From Firmicutes bacterium UBA5774 (GTDB lineage: Bacteria; Bacillota; Clostridia; Peptostreptococcales; Anaerovoracaceae): a stretch of 18,918 nucleotides of DNA. Below are positions 1 through 6,743 of this stretch, in pieces. The stretch's first letter is position 1, and the number at the start of each line of letters is the position of its first letter. Location: the NCBI GenBank assembly GCA_002418625.1, contig DIEM01000001.1, positions 5,036 through 23,953 on the forward strand. Direction: 5' to 3'. The position numbers and the translations under genes are program-made. Below the pieces are notes generated by a model that had not been told where the DNA came from, made no database searches, and saw only the letters and a program-made list of their open reading frames with translations.

Positions 1-1476
1 GCCGATCAAACCAAATTTACCGGCATCCGCCCATGCGACAGGCAGATCCCCAATCCCCAGCTGCGCCCTGATTTTCCCGGCCGTCGTATGCATGAACGGA
101 TAAACGAGCACCGATACGATCCTTATGGATTCCGCCAGATTATACAGAACCGTGTCGAGTCTCTGCCGGTCCTTATCTTCCTTGGCCAGGATCCACGGCG
201 CCGTTTCGTCGATATATTTGTTCGTCCTTCTCACAAGGGTCCATATTTCCTCAAGCGCCAGGCTGAAACTGAATTTTTCCATATGGGCTTCCACTTTGGC
301 GGCCGCAGCCTCGGCGACCGTCTTCAGCTCGGCGTCCGGCCCCGTTTCCCAATGCGGCTCCGGCAGAGCGCCGTTATTGTATTTTTCGATCATCGCAACA
401 GTCCTGCTGACAAGATTGCCAAGGTCATTGGCAAGATCGAAATTCATTCTGTTCAGCATGACTTCATTGGTAAAAAGTCCATCCTGCCCGAATGTATATT
501 CCCGCAGCAGGAAATATTTTAGCGCGTCGACGCCGTACCTCTCGATGAGCTTGACGGGATCGACCACATTTCCCTTTGATTTTGACATCTTGCCGCCTTC
601 CATGAGGATCCAGCCGTGTCCGAGCACTTTCTTCGGCAACGGAACATCGATGGACATCAGCATTGCAGGCCATATGACAGAATGGAACCTGACGATCTCC
701 TTGCCCACAAGATGCACATCGCAAGGCCAGTATTTCTCGAATTTCTCCGGTTCGTCCGGATAACCCAGCGCCGTGATATAATTTGAGAGTGCGTCAAGCC
801 AGACATAGACGACATGGCCCTCCTCGATAGGCACCGGAATGCCCCAATCAAAAGTAGACCTCGATATGCACAGATCCTCAAGGCCTTGTTTTACGAAATT
901 CAGCATTTCATTCCTGCGGGACTCAGGCTGCAGAAATTCAGGATCCTTTTCAAATAATTCTATCAGGCGGTCCTGGTACTTGGACAGCTTGAAAAAATAA
1001 GCGGCTTCCTTCGCCCTCTCGACTGACCTGCCGCAATCAGGGCATTTGCCGTCCGTGATCTGTGTCTCGGTCCAAAATGCTTCACAGGGCGTACAATACC
1101 AGCCTTCATACTCGCTCTTGTAAACATCGCCCTTCTCATACATTTTCATGAACATCGCCTGCACCCTTTTTTTGTGGCGAAGCTCTGTCGTTCTTATGAA
1201 ATCGTCATAAGAGATCTCCATCGTCTTCCAGAGTTCTTTGATCCCAGCGACGATCCCGTCGACATGCTGCTGCGGCGTGATGCCTTTTTCCTGGGCAACC
1301 TTCTGTATTTTCTGCCCATGCTCGTCGGTCCCGGTCAGGAACATGACGTCATAACCCGTAATACGCTTGAAGCGCGCCATCGCGTCTGCCATTACCGTGC
1401 AATAAGTGTGTCCGATGTGCAGATTTGAGCTCGGATAATAGATCGGCGTGGAAATATAATATGTTTTCTGTGTCAA
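1..1476 (-). CDS. metG: Methionyl-tRNA synthetase (3' end cut by window edge)
   Basis: This class I aminoacyl-tRNA synthetase charges tRNA(Met) with methionine in the cytoplasm. 492 N-terminal codons are visible and the frame runs off the left edge. The HIGH signature is at residues 20-23. A zinc-knuckle insertion has Cys128-x2-Cys131 and Cys145-x2-Cys148. The KMSKS loop is at 296-300. Family members of this type are about 500-680 residues, depending on whether a C-terminal tRNA-binding EMAP/Trbp111-like domain is present; that part is not visible. I choose the TTG at 1476 because the AAAGGAG at 1486-1492 lies 9 nt upstream of it. An in-frame ATG at 1483-1485 abuts the ribosome binding site with no spacer, so it is a poor start. 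It follows ribH by 117 nt and appears to have its own promoter. No T-box leader is present. The identification is secure; only the start is debatable. Confidence 0.96.
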   Translation of the reverse strand, partial: MTQKTYYISTPIYYPSSNLHIGHTYCTVMADAMARFKRITGYDVMFLTGTDEHGQKIQKVAQEKGITPQQHVDGIVAGIKELWKTMEISYDDFIRTTELRHKKRVQAMFMKMYEKGDVYKSEYEGWYCTPCEAFWTETQITDGKCPDCGRSVERAKEAAYFFKLSKYQDRLIELFEKDPEFLQPESRRNEMLNFVKQGLEDLCISRSTFDWGIPVPIEEGHVVYVWLDALSNYITALGYPDEPEKFEKYWPCDVHLVGKEIVRFHSVIWPAMLMSIDVPLPKKVLGHGWILMEGGKMSKSKGNVVDPVKLIERYGVDALKYFLLREYTFGQDGLFTNEVMLNRMNFDLANDLGNLVSRTVAMIEKYNNGALPEPHWETGPDAELKTVAEAAAAKVEAHMEKFSFSLALEEIWTLVRRTNKYIDETAPWILAKEDKDRQRLDTVLYNLAESIRIVSVLVYPFMHTTAGKIRAQLGIGDLPVAWADAGKFGLIG

Positions 1477-1485
1477 TGACCCCAT

Positions 1486-1492
1486 CTCCTTT
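1486..1492 (-). promoter_or_regulatory. metG ribosome binding site that decides a TTG start
   Basis: On the minus strand AAAGGAG is followed immediately by an in-frame ATG, and 9 nt later by an in-frame TTG. Normal Shine-Dalgarno spacing favours the TTG. The resulting N-terminus (MTQKTYYISTPIYY) matches the usual short MetRS lead-in to the first strand. Confidence 0.65.
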
Positions 1493-1532
1493 ATAGTGAA
1501 TTTGCCTGAGCAACTTTCCATTCAACTTTTAT

Positions 1533-1561
1533 ATATTATCAGAAAATCGCCCTCATTGCAA
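1533..1561 (-). promoter_or_regulatory. Putative sigma-70-type promoter for metG
   Basis: Reading the minus strand, TTGCAA (1556-1561) is followed by a 17-nt spacer and TAATAT (1533-1538), with a TG one base upstream of the -10 (extended -10). Each hexamer matches consensus at 4 of 6 positions. It would give a leader of about 50 nt before the TTG start, too short for a T-box or SAM riboswitch. No clear terminator separates it from ribH, so read-through from the rib operon is also possible. Confidence 0.45.
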
Positions 1562-1593
1562 GGGAGATAGCGTCGACGCATCTGCCTGCGCGG

Positions 1594-2058
1594 TTATTTC
1601 AGCGCATCCAGCAGATTTGCCATTTCTATTGCGCTAACAGCCGCATCGAAGCCTTTGTTCCCTGATTTGGTGCCGGCCCGCTCGATCGCCTGTTCGATGG
1701 TATCCGTCGTTAAAACACCAAATATCACGGGTATGCTGCTGTCCATGGACACATGGGCGATTCCCTTGGTCACTTCGGACGCCACCAGGTCATAATGGGA
1801 GGTCGATCCCTTGATCACTGCGCCCAGACAGATCACTGCGTCATATTTCCCGGAAGCAGCCATTTTCTTGGCGACGAGCGGTATCTCGAAGGCGCCCGGC
1901 ACCCAGGCCGCTTCGATGTCGTCCTCAGAGGCTCCGTGCCTCTTCAGCGCGTCCAGGGCGCCCGACAGAAGTTTTCCGCCGATAAACTCATTGAACCTGC
2001 CGACAACGATGCCGAACTTGTGACCGCCCGCAGATAGATTTCCCTCATAGATCTTCAT
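1594..2058 (-). CDS. ribH: 6,7-dimethyl-8-ribityllumazine synthase
   Basis: The enzyme condenses 5-amino-6-ribitylamino-uracil with 3,4-dihydroxy-2-butanone 4-phosphate to make lumazine, the penultimate step to riboflavin. The 154-residue length is normal for this icosahedral-capsid-forming family. Visible motifs are GAFEIPL at 55-61, GAVIKGSTSHYD at 79-90 with the catalytic-type His88, and the RFNE phosphate/substrate loop at 21-24. It is the last gene of the rib operon. Its ATG follows the ribBA stop codon with no gap, and its AAGGAGG lies inside the last codons of ribBA, so translation is probably coupled. Nothing is missing or truncated. Confidence 0.97.
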   Translation of the reverse strand: MKIYEGNLSAGGHKFGIVVGRFNEFIGGKLLSGALDALKRHGASEDDIEAAWVPGAFEIPLVAKKMAASGKYDAVICLGAVIKGSTSHYDLVASEVTKGIAHVSMDSSIPVIFGVLTTDTIEQAIERAGTKSGNKGFDAAVSAIEMANLLDALK

Positions 2059-3267
2059 TTATTTTTCCTCCTTCATTTTTAACATATGACCCATTTTATC
2101 TTTTTTTGTTCTCATGTAGAATTCATTTTTCTCATGATGTCCGGTTTCCAGCGGCACTCTCTCGACGATCTCGATATCGTATCCCGACAGACCGGACAGC
2201 TTCTTGGGATTATTGGTCATCAGCCTGATTTTCTTAACGCCCAGATCGGAAAGGATCTGGGCACCGATTCCGTAATCGCGCATATCCTCGGGAAACCCCA
2301 AGGCGATATTAGCCTGGACAGTATCCATGCCGCCGTCCTGGAGGGCGTATGCCTTGATTTTATTGATCAGACCGATCCCTCGGCCTTCCTGCCTCATATA
2401 CAATATGACGCCCCGACCTTCCTTTTCTATCATTTTTTGAGCCTTGGCCAGCTGATCGCCACAGTCGCATCTTACCGAGGCGAACGCATCTCCCGTCAGG
2501 CACTCGGAATGGACCCGGACAAGCACAGGCACTTCTCCGGTGATATCCCCCTTGACCATCGCCACATGGTGCTCCCCATTTATTTTATTGACATAACCAT
2601 GGATCGTGAAATGACCGTATTTCGTCGGCAGATCCGCGCTCGCTACGCGTTCTACCAAATGCTCGTTCCGGTGGCGGTACGCGATGAGATCCGCTATGGT
2701 GATGATCCTGAGACCATGCGTCCCGGCGAATTCCATGAGCTGCGGCACTCTTGCCATCGTACCGTCGTCGTTCATGATCTCGCAGATGACGCCAGCCGGA
2801 TACAATCCGGCCAGATGCGCCAGATCGACGGCCGCTTCCGTGTGTCCGGCCCTCTTCAGAACGCCGCCCGCCTTGGCCGCCAGCGGAAAAACATGACCCG
2901 GCTTTGTAAAGTTTGCCGGTTTCGCCTCTGGAGCTATGAGATTCCTGATCGTGCAGGCCCTCTCGCCCGCGGAGATCCCTGTCGTGCAGACGACCGAATC
3001 GACAGAGACTGTAAAAGCCGTCTCTTTCGGATCGGAATTGTTGGCAATCATCGGATGGATGCCAAGCTCCTTGAGCCTGCCTGCGGTCATTGGAACACAA
3101 ATCAGCCCCCTCCCGTATTTGGCCATGAAATTGACCGACTCCTGCGTGGCCATTTCAGCCGCCATAAGCAGATCCCCTTCGTTTTCGCGGTCTTCATCGT
3201 CAACGACTATGACCATTTTACCGGCTTTGATATCCGCAACAGCCTCTTCAATGGTATTAAATTTCAT
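2059..3267 (-). CDS. ribBA: Bifunctional 3,4-dihydroxy-2-butanone 4-phosphate synthase / GTP cyclohydrolase II
   Basis: This fusion supplies both entry substrates of riboflavin synthesis. The N-terminal half (about 1-200) makes dihydroxybutanone phosphate from ribulose 5-phosphate. The C-terminal half (about 205-400) opens GTP to the diaminopyrimidine. The synthase half has the acidic metal/substrate loop DDEDRENEGD (23-32) and the GHTEAAVDLA segment (141-150). The cyclohydrolase half has the zinc cysteines Cys256, Cys267 and Cys269 in HSECLTGD...RCDCGD, and the RQEGRGIGL substrate loop (292-300). The length of 402 matches Firmicute RibBA. The start has GGGAGAGG 6 nt upstream. It lies 14 nt after ribE and directly abuts ribH. 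Both active sites look intact. Confidence 0.97.
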   Translation of the reverse strand: MKFNTIEEAVADIKAGKMVIVVDDEDRENEGDLLMAAEMATQESVNFMAKYGRGLICVPMTAGRLKELGIHPMIANNSDPKETAFTVSVDSVVCTTGISAGERACTIRNLIAPEAKPANFTKPGHVFPLAAKAGGVLKRAGHTEAAVDLAHLAGLYPAGVICEIMNDDGTMARVPQLMEFAGTHGLRIITIADLIAYRHRNEHLVERVASADLPTKYGHFTIHGYVNKINGEHHVAMVKGDITGEVPVLVRVHSECLTGDAFASVRCDCGDQLAKAQKMIEKEGRGVILYMRQEGRGIGLINKIKAYALQDGGMDTVQANIALGFPEDMRDYGIGAQILSDLGVKKIRLMTNNPKKLSGLSGYDIEIVERVPLETGHHEKNEFYMRTKKDKMGHMLKMKEEK

Positions 3268-3281
3268 ATTGATCCTCTCCC

Positions 3282-3926
3282 TTATAAAAACCCATTCTCT
3301 CTCAAGAATTCCATGCTTATCTGCGAAGTCTCCGATTCTCTGAAGCTCAGCAGCCGCTCAACATACTTGCCTATCATATCGCATTCAAGATTGACCTCCC
3401 CGCCGATCCTTTTATTCAAAAGTGTCGTATTCTCCCCGGTGTGCGGAATGATCGACACCTCAAACCAGACGTCCCCGAGCGCCGCCACCGTGAGGCTCGT
3501 GCCGTCCACAGCGACGGATCCGCGGTTGATGATGAATTTCAAGATGCTTTTATCCGCCTGTATGCGGATCCGGACGGCATTGTCGTCCTCCTCGATCGCC
3601 GACAGGACTCCCGTGCCGTCTATATGGCCCGAAACCATGTGCCCGCCGAGTCGGTCTCCCAGTCTCAGAGCCCTTTCCAGGTTGACCCTGCTTCCGGCTT
3701 TCAGCTTCCCAAGATTGGTTTTTCCCATGGTCACGGGCATGACATCCACCGTGAATGCCCCTTCGGCGATGGAGGTGATCGTCAGGCAGACGCCATTTGT
3801 GCTGATGCTGTCGCCGATCTTCGCATCCGCCAGTATCTTATCGGCCTTGATCGTCAGGACCGCTGATTTCGATCCCGCTCTGACGCCCTGAATGGTACCT
3901 GTCTCTTCTATTAAACCAGTAAACAT
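3282..3926 (-). CDS. ribE: Riboflavin synthase, alpha chain
   Basis: The enzyme dismutates two lumazine molecules to riboflavin and the aminopyrimidine. The 214-residue protein is the expected tandem duplication of a lumazine-binding barrel. The N-terminal signature MFTGLIEETGTI starts repeat one, and the related GHIDGTGVL (about 99-107) starts repeat two. Each repeat carries the family DG(T/V)-SLT/CLT type substrate loop (NGVCLT near 45-50; DGTSLT about 140-145). It starts 3 nt after the ribD stop; its GGAGG is within the last ribD codons. In Bacillus nomenclature this gene is ribE (called ribC in Escherichia coli numbering). Confidence 0.96.
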   Translation of the reverse strand: MFTGLIEETGTIQGVRAGSKSAVLTIKADKILADAKIGDSISTNGVCLTITSIAEGAFTVDVMPVTMGKTNLGKLKAGSRVNLERALRLGDRLGGHMVSGHIDGTGVLSAIEEDDNAVRIRIQADKSILKFIINRGSVAVDGTSLTVAALGDVWFEVSIIPHTGENTTLLNKRIGGEVNLECDMIGKYVERLLSFRESETSQISMEFLRENGFL

Positions 3927-3929
3927 TTC

Positions 3930-5030
3930 TTATCCCTCCTTCTGCGGATAGGCTGTGATCAAAATATCCCCGTCGATCCTGGCAATGTCGACTTCCTGAA
4001 GCTGAAGCGCATGTTTCATAAGTTTGATTCCTTCGCCGCCGACCGGCGTCTTTGCTTCCGCTCCGCCTACGATTTTCGGCGCTATGAAAACCATGATCTT
4101 GTCCACGATCCCTTCTGTCAGCGCGCTGAAATTTAGTTCCGCCCCGCCCTCGAGCAGGATGCTGTCGATGCCGCGCCCTCCCAGCTCCTTCATGAGGATT
4201 TTCAAGTCTACACGCCCTTTCCGATCGGGAATGCGAATGACCGATACGCCTTTCGCCTCGAGCTCCCTTATTTTTTCCGGGTCGGCCGCTTCAGTCACGG
4301 CCAGGATCGTGCGTGTCTTGTCCGTCACTTCAAGGACCCTTCTGTCGGCTGGGATCCTGGCGCGCGAATCAATGATGATCCTGACCGGGTCTGATGTTTC
4401 AACGCCTTCGCGCCGGGCAGTCAGCAAAGGATCATCGGCAAGCACCGTCCCTATACCCGCCATGATGCCGGAAACCTTGTGCCGCAGGCGGTGCACGAGT
4501 TCTCTTGACGCTTCGCCCGTCACCCATCTGGAATCGCCCGTCGAAGTAGCGATTTTGCCATCCAGGGTCATCGCGGATTTCAATATCACAAACGGCCGTT
4601 TTGTTGTGATATATTTGAAAAAGATCTCATTCTGCCTGGCGGCTTCCTTCTCCAGCAATCCGGTTCGAACATCGATGCCGGCCTCCATGAGTTTTTTGAT
4701 GCCCTTGCCGGAAGTGACCGGATTCGGATCCACTGCGGCAATGAAAACTCTGGCTATACCATGACGGATGATCGCATCGGCGCAAGGCGGGGTCTTGCCA
4801 TAATGGGCGCAGGGCTCCAGCGTCACATACATATCTGCTCCGGCCGCATCCTCCCGAAGGCTTTTCAATGCGTTGACCTCGGCATGGGGACCTCCGTAGC
4901 GCTCATGATATCCTTCGCCGATGATCCTGCCATCTCTGACGATAACCGCTCCGACAATCGGATTCGGTTTTGTGTACCCCTCTCCCTTTTCAGCCAGTTC
5001 AAGAGCCCTTCTCATAAATTTCTTTTCCAT
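3930..5030 (-). CDS. ribD: Bifunctional diaminohydroxyphosphoribosylaminopyrimidine deaminase / aminouracil phosphate reductase
   Basis: It performs the second and third steps after GTP ring opening: deamination of the pyrimidine and NADPH-dependent reduction of the ribosyl side chain. The N-terminal deaminase (1-145) has the zinc set His49-Ala-Glu51 and Cys74...Cys83 in EPCAHYGKTPPC. The reductase domain starts near 146 with RPFVILKSAMTLDGKIA and ends with the GGAELN (about 290-295) and IAPKIVGG segments. The length of 366 is typical. It is the first gene of the operon, 70 nt downstream of the FMN-controlled terminator. The start is supported by AGGAAGG about 7 nt upstream. Confidence 0.97.
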   Translation of the reverse strand: MEKKFMRRALELAEKGEGYTKPNPIVGAVIVRDGRIIGEGYHERYGGPHAEVNALKSLREDAAGADMYVTLEPCAHYGKTPPCADAIIRHGIARVFIAAVDPNPVTSGKGIKKLMEAGIDVRTGLLEKEAARQNEIFFKYITTKRPFVILKSAMTLDGKIATSTGDSRWVTGEASRELVHRLRHKVSGIMAGIGTVLADDPLLTARREGVETSDPVRIIIDSRARIPADRRVLEVTDKTRTILAVTEAADPEKIRELEAKGVSVIRIPDRKGRVDLKILMKELGGRGIDSILLEGGAELNFSALTEGIVDKIMVFIAPKIVGGAEAKTPVGGEGIKLMKHALQLQEVDIARIDGDILITAYPQKEG

Positions 5031-5100
5031 TCAGATACCTTCCTGCCTGAAGTCAACACGGACGGTCATGATCCGAAACGCCGGGATCGTCTTCGAAGCA

Positions 5101-5130
5101 TTAAAAAACCCTGAAGAACATTCTTCAGGG
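5101..5130 (-). terminator. Intrinsic terminator of the FMN-riboswitch leader
   Basis: On the minus strand CCCTGAAGA (5122-5130) pairs with TCTTCAGGG (5109-5117) around a 4-nt loop, followed by TTTTTT (5103-5108). It lies between the riboswitch and ribD, so it is a conditional rather than operon-end terminator. Its 5' arm is also perfectly complementary over 8 nt to the start of the riboswitch (5284-5291), which supplies a plausible antiterminator. This is the arrangement expected for FMN-induced premature termination. Confidence 0.92.
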
Positions 5131-5135
5131 CTTAT

Positions 5136-5158
5136 GCTTGTTTGATAAGACGACAAGC
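5136..5158 (-). other. Small hairpin between riboswitch and terminator
   Basis: On the minus strand GCTTGT (5153-5158) can pair with ACAAGC (5136-5141) around an 11-nt loop. It sits in the linker between the aptamer and the terminator. It could act as a folding spacer or pause element; no function is shown by the sequence. Confidence 0.4.
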
Positions 5159-5186
5159 GTACAATAAAATATACGTTTGCATTTTT

Positions 5187-5294
5187 CCTTCTTCCATCCA
5201 GACTTTACTGTCGGTCCTGGAATCACACCAGATCTGCCGTTTAAGGCTCGCGGACTTTACCGCCGGTCGGGAATTTCACCCTGCCCTGAAGGAT
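5187..5294 (-). ncRNA. FMN riboswitch (RFN element)
   Basis: The aptamer in the ribD leader senses flavin mononucleotide. Canonical RFN blocks are visible in order on the minus strand: CCTTCAGGGCAGGGTGAAAT with TTCCC (P1/P2), GACCGGCGGTAAAGTCCGCG (P3), a short variable P4 stem, GATCTGGTGTGATTCCAG (P5), and GACCGACAGTAAAGTCTGG with ATGG (P6). P1 closes through TCCTTC with GAAGGA. It begins about 8 nt after the predicted transcription start and is followed after about 56 nt by an intrinsic terminator. Known RFN elements in this position lower expression of the riboflavin operon when FMN is high. Confidence 0.97.
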
Positions 5295-5308
5295 ATTTAA
5301 TTTTGTTC

Positions 5309-5338
5309 AATATAACATGCCTACGGATTTCCTGTCAA
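5309..5338 (-). promoter_or_regulatory. Promoter of the rib operon
   Basis: On the minus strand a perfect TTGACA (5333-5338) is followed by an 18-nt spacer and TATATT (5309-5314; 5 of 6 matches). Transcription would start near 5302, placing the RFN element at the very 5' end of the RNA. The rest of 5339-5386 is AT-rich and shows no convincing terminator for the preceding gene. Confidence 0.8.
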
Positions 5339-5386
5339 GTGCCGACAAAATCATTTTGATAATTTTTTCACTATTAATTCAACATT

Positions 5387-6559
5387 TTATTCCGCTATTT
5401 TAGAAACAAACTCCTCGAAATCCATCTGCTGCGCCATCGCGAGCTCATTTGAGCCAGCAAGGGTCTCAATGAACAAAAAAGCGAATACCGGGTATTTATG
5501 ATAATCGATTTTTCTTAATTCAAGCACCTTGCCGAACCTTGCCGCGGCAGCATCGTAATTGAAGCCTTCAATATTTTCTGCTTTCAGGCCCTTCGGAACA
5601 TCAATAAGAACAAGACTGAACACTTTTCCATCTTTACCCTGTAAAATTCTGCTCCATTCCGGCTCCTTGTTATTAAAATAGTAATCATAAGTGTTGATGC
5701 CGTAAGCAAAATAGGCTATGTCGGTAACGCACCATCCTGCAAATCTCATAGGATTGAATTCAATAGGCGTGACTTTACCGTCCTTGTCCATGCGAACCTC
5801 GGCATGGATCGGAAAGTTCGAAAAACAGGCAATATTGCCAATACTTTCGAGCGTCTCCCTGAACTTTTCCAGGTATTCCAAAATGATTTCCTTTGATGTG
5901 TAATAAATCCTGTCGCTTACATCAGTGTCCGATGAAAAAGGATGCTTCAGTATATTCAAAATAGTTGGCTTGCCTGATGAATTATAGTATGCATCAATAG
6001 CAAACTCATCGCCATCAATACATTCCTCAATGATGAATCTTGAGGAATTCATGACTTCCTGCGGATATAAACCCTCCGCCAGCTTGATATCCCGAATCAG
6101 CTGTTCTGCTATTTCTTTCCATTCCTCATCATTGGTAACCTTATAAACTCCAATACTGAAAAACCCTACTGCAGGCTTTATGATAAAAGGTTTTTTTATC
6201 GAGGCGATATCCAGATCCATTATGTCCCTGAAAGCCACTTGCCTAAAATAAAAGTCGGGGTATAATGGCTTGATCATCTGCCTGAACTTCACCTTATCCT
6301 TGCAAAAGTCAATATATCCGGGGATGTTTGTATGAGAAAGGTTTTCGATGATCCAGTTTATTGAATTCTCGGAATTGCAGTAAAGCTTCAAGGGATTTCG
6401 TGCTCCTGCCAATCCGAGGAATTCGTCCTCCGCAAGCAAATTGAACTTCTTGTTTTCTGTAATATCAAAAATGTGCCCATGATCTAAAACTGGTATATTC
6501 ATATCTTCAGCCGTTTTTTTCAAAAACTCCGAAACATAAGGTTTATCCAATATCAGCAT
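5387..6559 (-). CDS. ATP-grasp domain protein, substrate unknown
   Basis: The 390-residue protein has the ATP-grasp carboxylate-amine/thiol ligase fold, which activates a carboxylate as an acyl phosphate with ATP. An N-terminal pre-grasp domain (about 1-85) precedes DKVKFRQM (88-95). The ATP lysine is in FIIKPAVG (125-132, Lys128), a second nucleotide segment is IIEECIDGDEFAID (176-189), and the Mg-binding part is HAEVRM (252-257) with IEFNPMRFAG (266-275; Glu267, Asn269, Arg272). There is no biotin-carboxylase C-terminal domain and no signal peptide. AAGGAG lies 6 nt upstream of the ATG. It is alone between two operons, with its own promoter and no cognate transporter, peptide or acceptor gene nearby. 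Its base composition is clearly more AT-rich than its neighbours. I cannot name the substrate. Confidence 0.85.
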   Translation of the reverse strand: MLILDKPYVSEFLKKTAEDMNIPVLDHGHIFDITENKKFNLLAEDEFLGLAGARNPLKLYCNSENSINWIIENLSHTNIPGYIDFCKDKVKFRQMIKPLYPDFYFRQVAFRDIMDLDIASIKKPFIIKPAVGFFSIGVYKVTNDEEWKEIAEQLIRDIKLAEGLYPQEVMNSSRFIIEECIDGDEFAIDAYYNSSGKPTILNILKHPFSSDTDVSDRIYYTSKEIILEYLEKFRETLESIGNIACFSNFPIHAEVRMDKDGKVTPIEFNPMRFAGWCVTDIAYFAYGINTYDYYFNNKEPEWSRILQGKDGKVFSLVLIDVPKGLKAENIEGFNYDAAAARFGKVLELRKIDYHKYPVFAFLFIETLAGSNELAMAQQMDFEEFVSKIAE

Positions 6560-6612
6560 AAATGACTCCTTCTTTCTTTTATTGTTCCAATATGCGTTGG
6601 GTGCCGGTCACT

Positions 6613-6641
6613 ACTATATTACGATTTTGCTGTTTTATCAA
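6613..6641 (-). promoter_or_regulatory. Promoter of the ATP-grasp gene
   Basis: On the minus strand TTGATA (6636-6641; 5 of 6) is followed by a 17-nt spacer and TATAGT (6613-6618; 5 of 6). It lies directly downstream of the atp terminator hairpin and would give a leader of about 45 nt. This supports an independent monocistronic unit. Confidence 0.7.
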
Positions 6642-6661
6642 TCTCAGTCTAACATAATTGC

Positions 6662-6690
6662 AAAACTCCCTCAAACCGCAGTTTGAGGGA
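6662..6690 (-). terminator. Terminator at the end of the atp operon
   Basis: A perfect 10-bp stem (6667-6676 with 6681-6690) closes a 4-nt loop. On the minus strand it reads TCCCTCAAAC-TGCG-GTTTGAGGGA followed by GTTTTGC, so the T tract is short. It lies 54 nt after the atpC stop and before the next promoter. On the plus strand it would be followed by ATTTAT, but there is no plus-strand gene to end. Confidence 0.75.
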
Positions 6691-6710
6691 ATTTATAATA
6701 TGCTATAAAT
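6691..6710. repeat. AT-rich inverted repeat next to the atp terminator
   Basis: ATTTATA (6691-6697) and TATAAAT (6704-6710) form a 7-bp inverted repeat with a 6-nt loop. It directly abuts the GC-richer terminator stem, giving two back-to-back hairpins downstream of atpC. Such tandem hairpins may stabilise the 3' end of the transcript; that role is inference. Confidence 0.45.
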
Positions 6711-6743
6711 TTCAGTTCAACCTTCAATGTCTCCGCTGCCGGC

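Noticed and set aside
1570..1579. GCGTCGACGC palindrome after ribH as a terminator
   Set aside because: It is a perfect 10-bp palindrome with no loop and no following T tract; it is better seen as chance in GC-rich sequence.
1493..1600. T-box or SAM riboswitch ahead of metG
   Set aside because: The intergenic space is short, and neither the T-box AGGGTGG-like core nor SAM aptamer motifs are present.
2086..3891. 601-codon plus-strand open frame opposite ribBA and ribE
   Set aside because: It is the antisense of two fully conserved rib genes, its translation resembles no family, and it has no ribosome binding site or promoter. Long antisense frames are expected in this codon usage.
5339..5386. 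Terminator for the ATP-grasp gene
   Set aside because: The stretch is AT-rich, and only weak stems of 4-5 AT pairs can be drawn. No convincing hairpin plus T run is visible.
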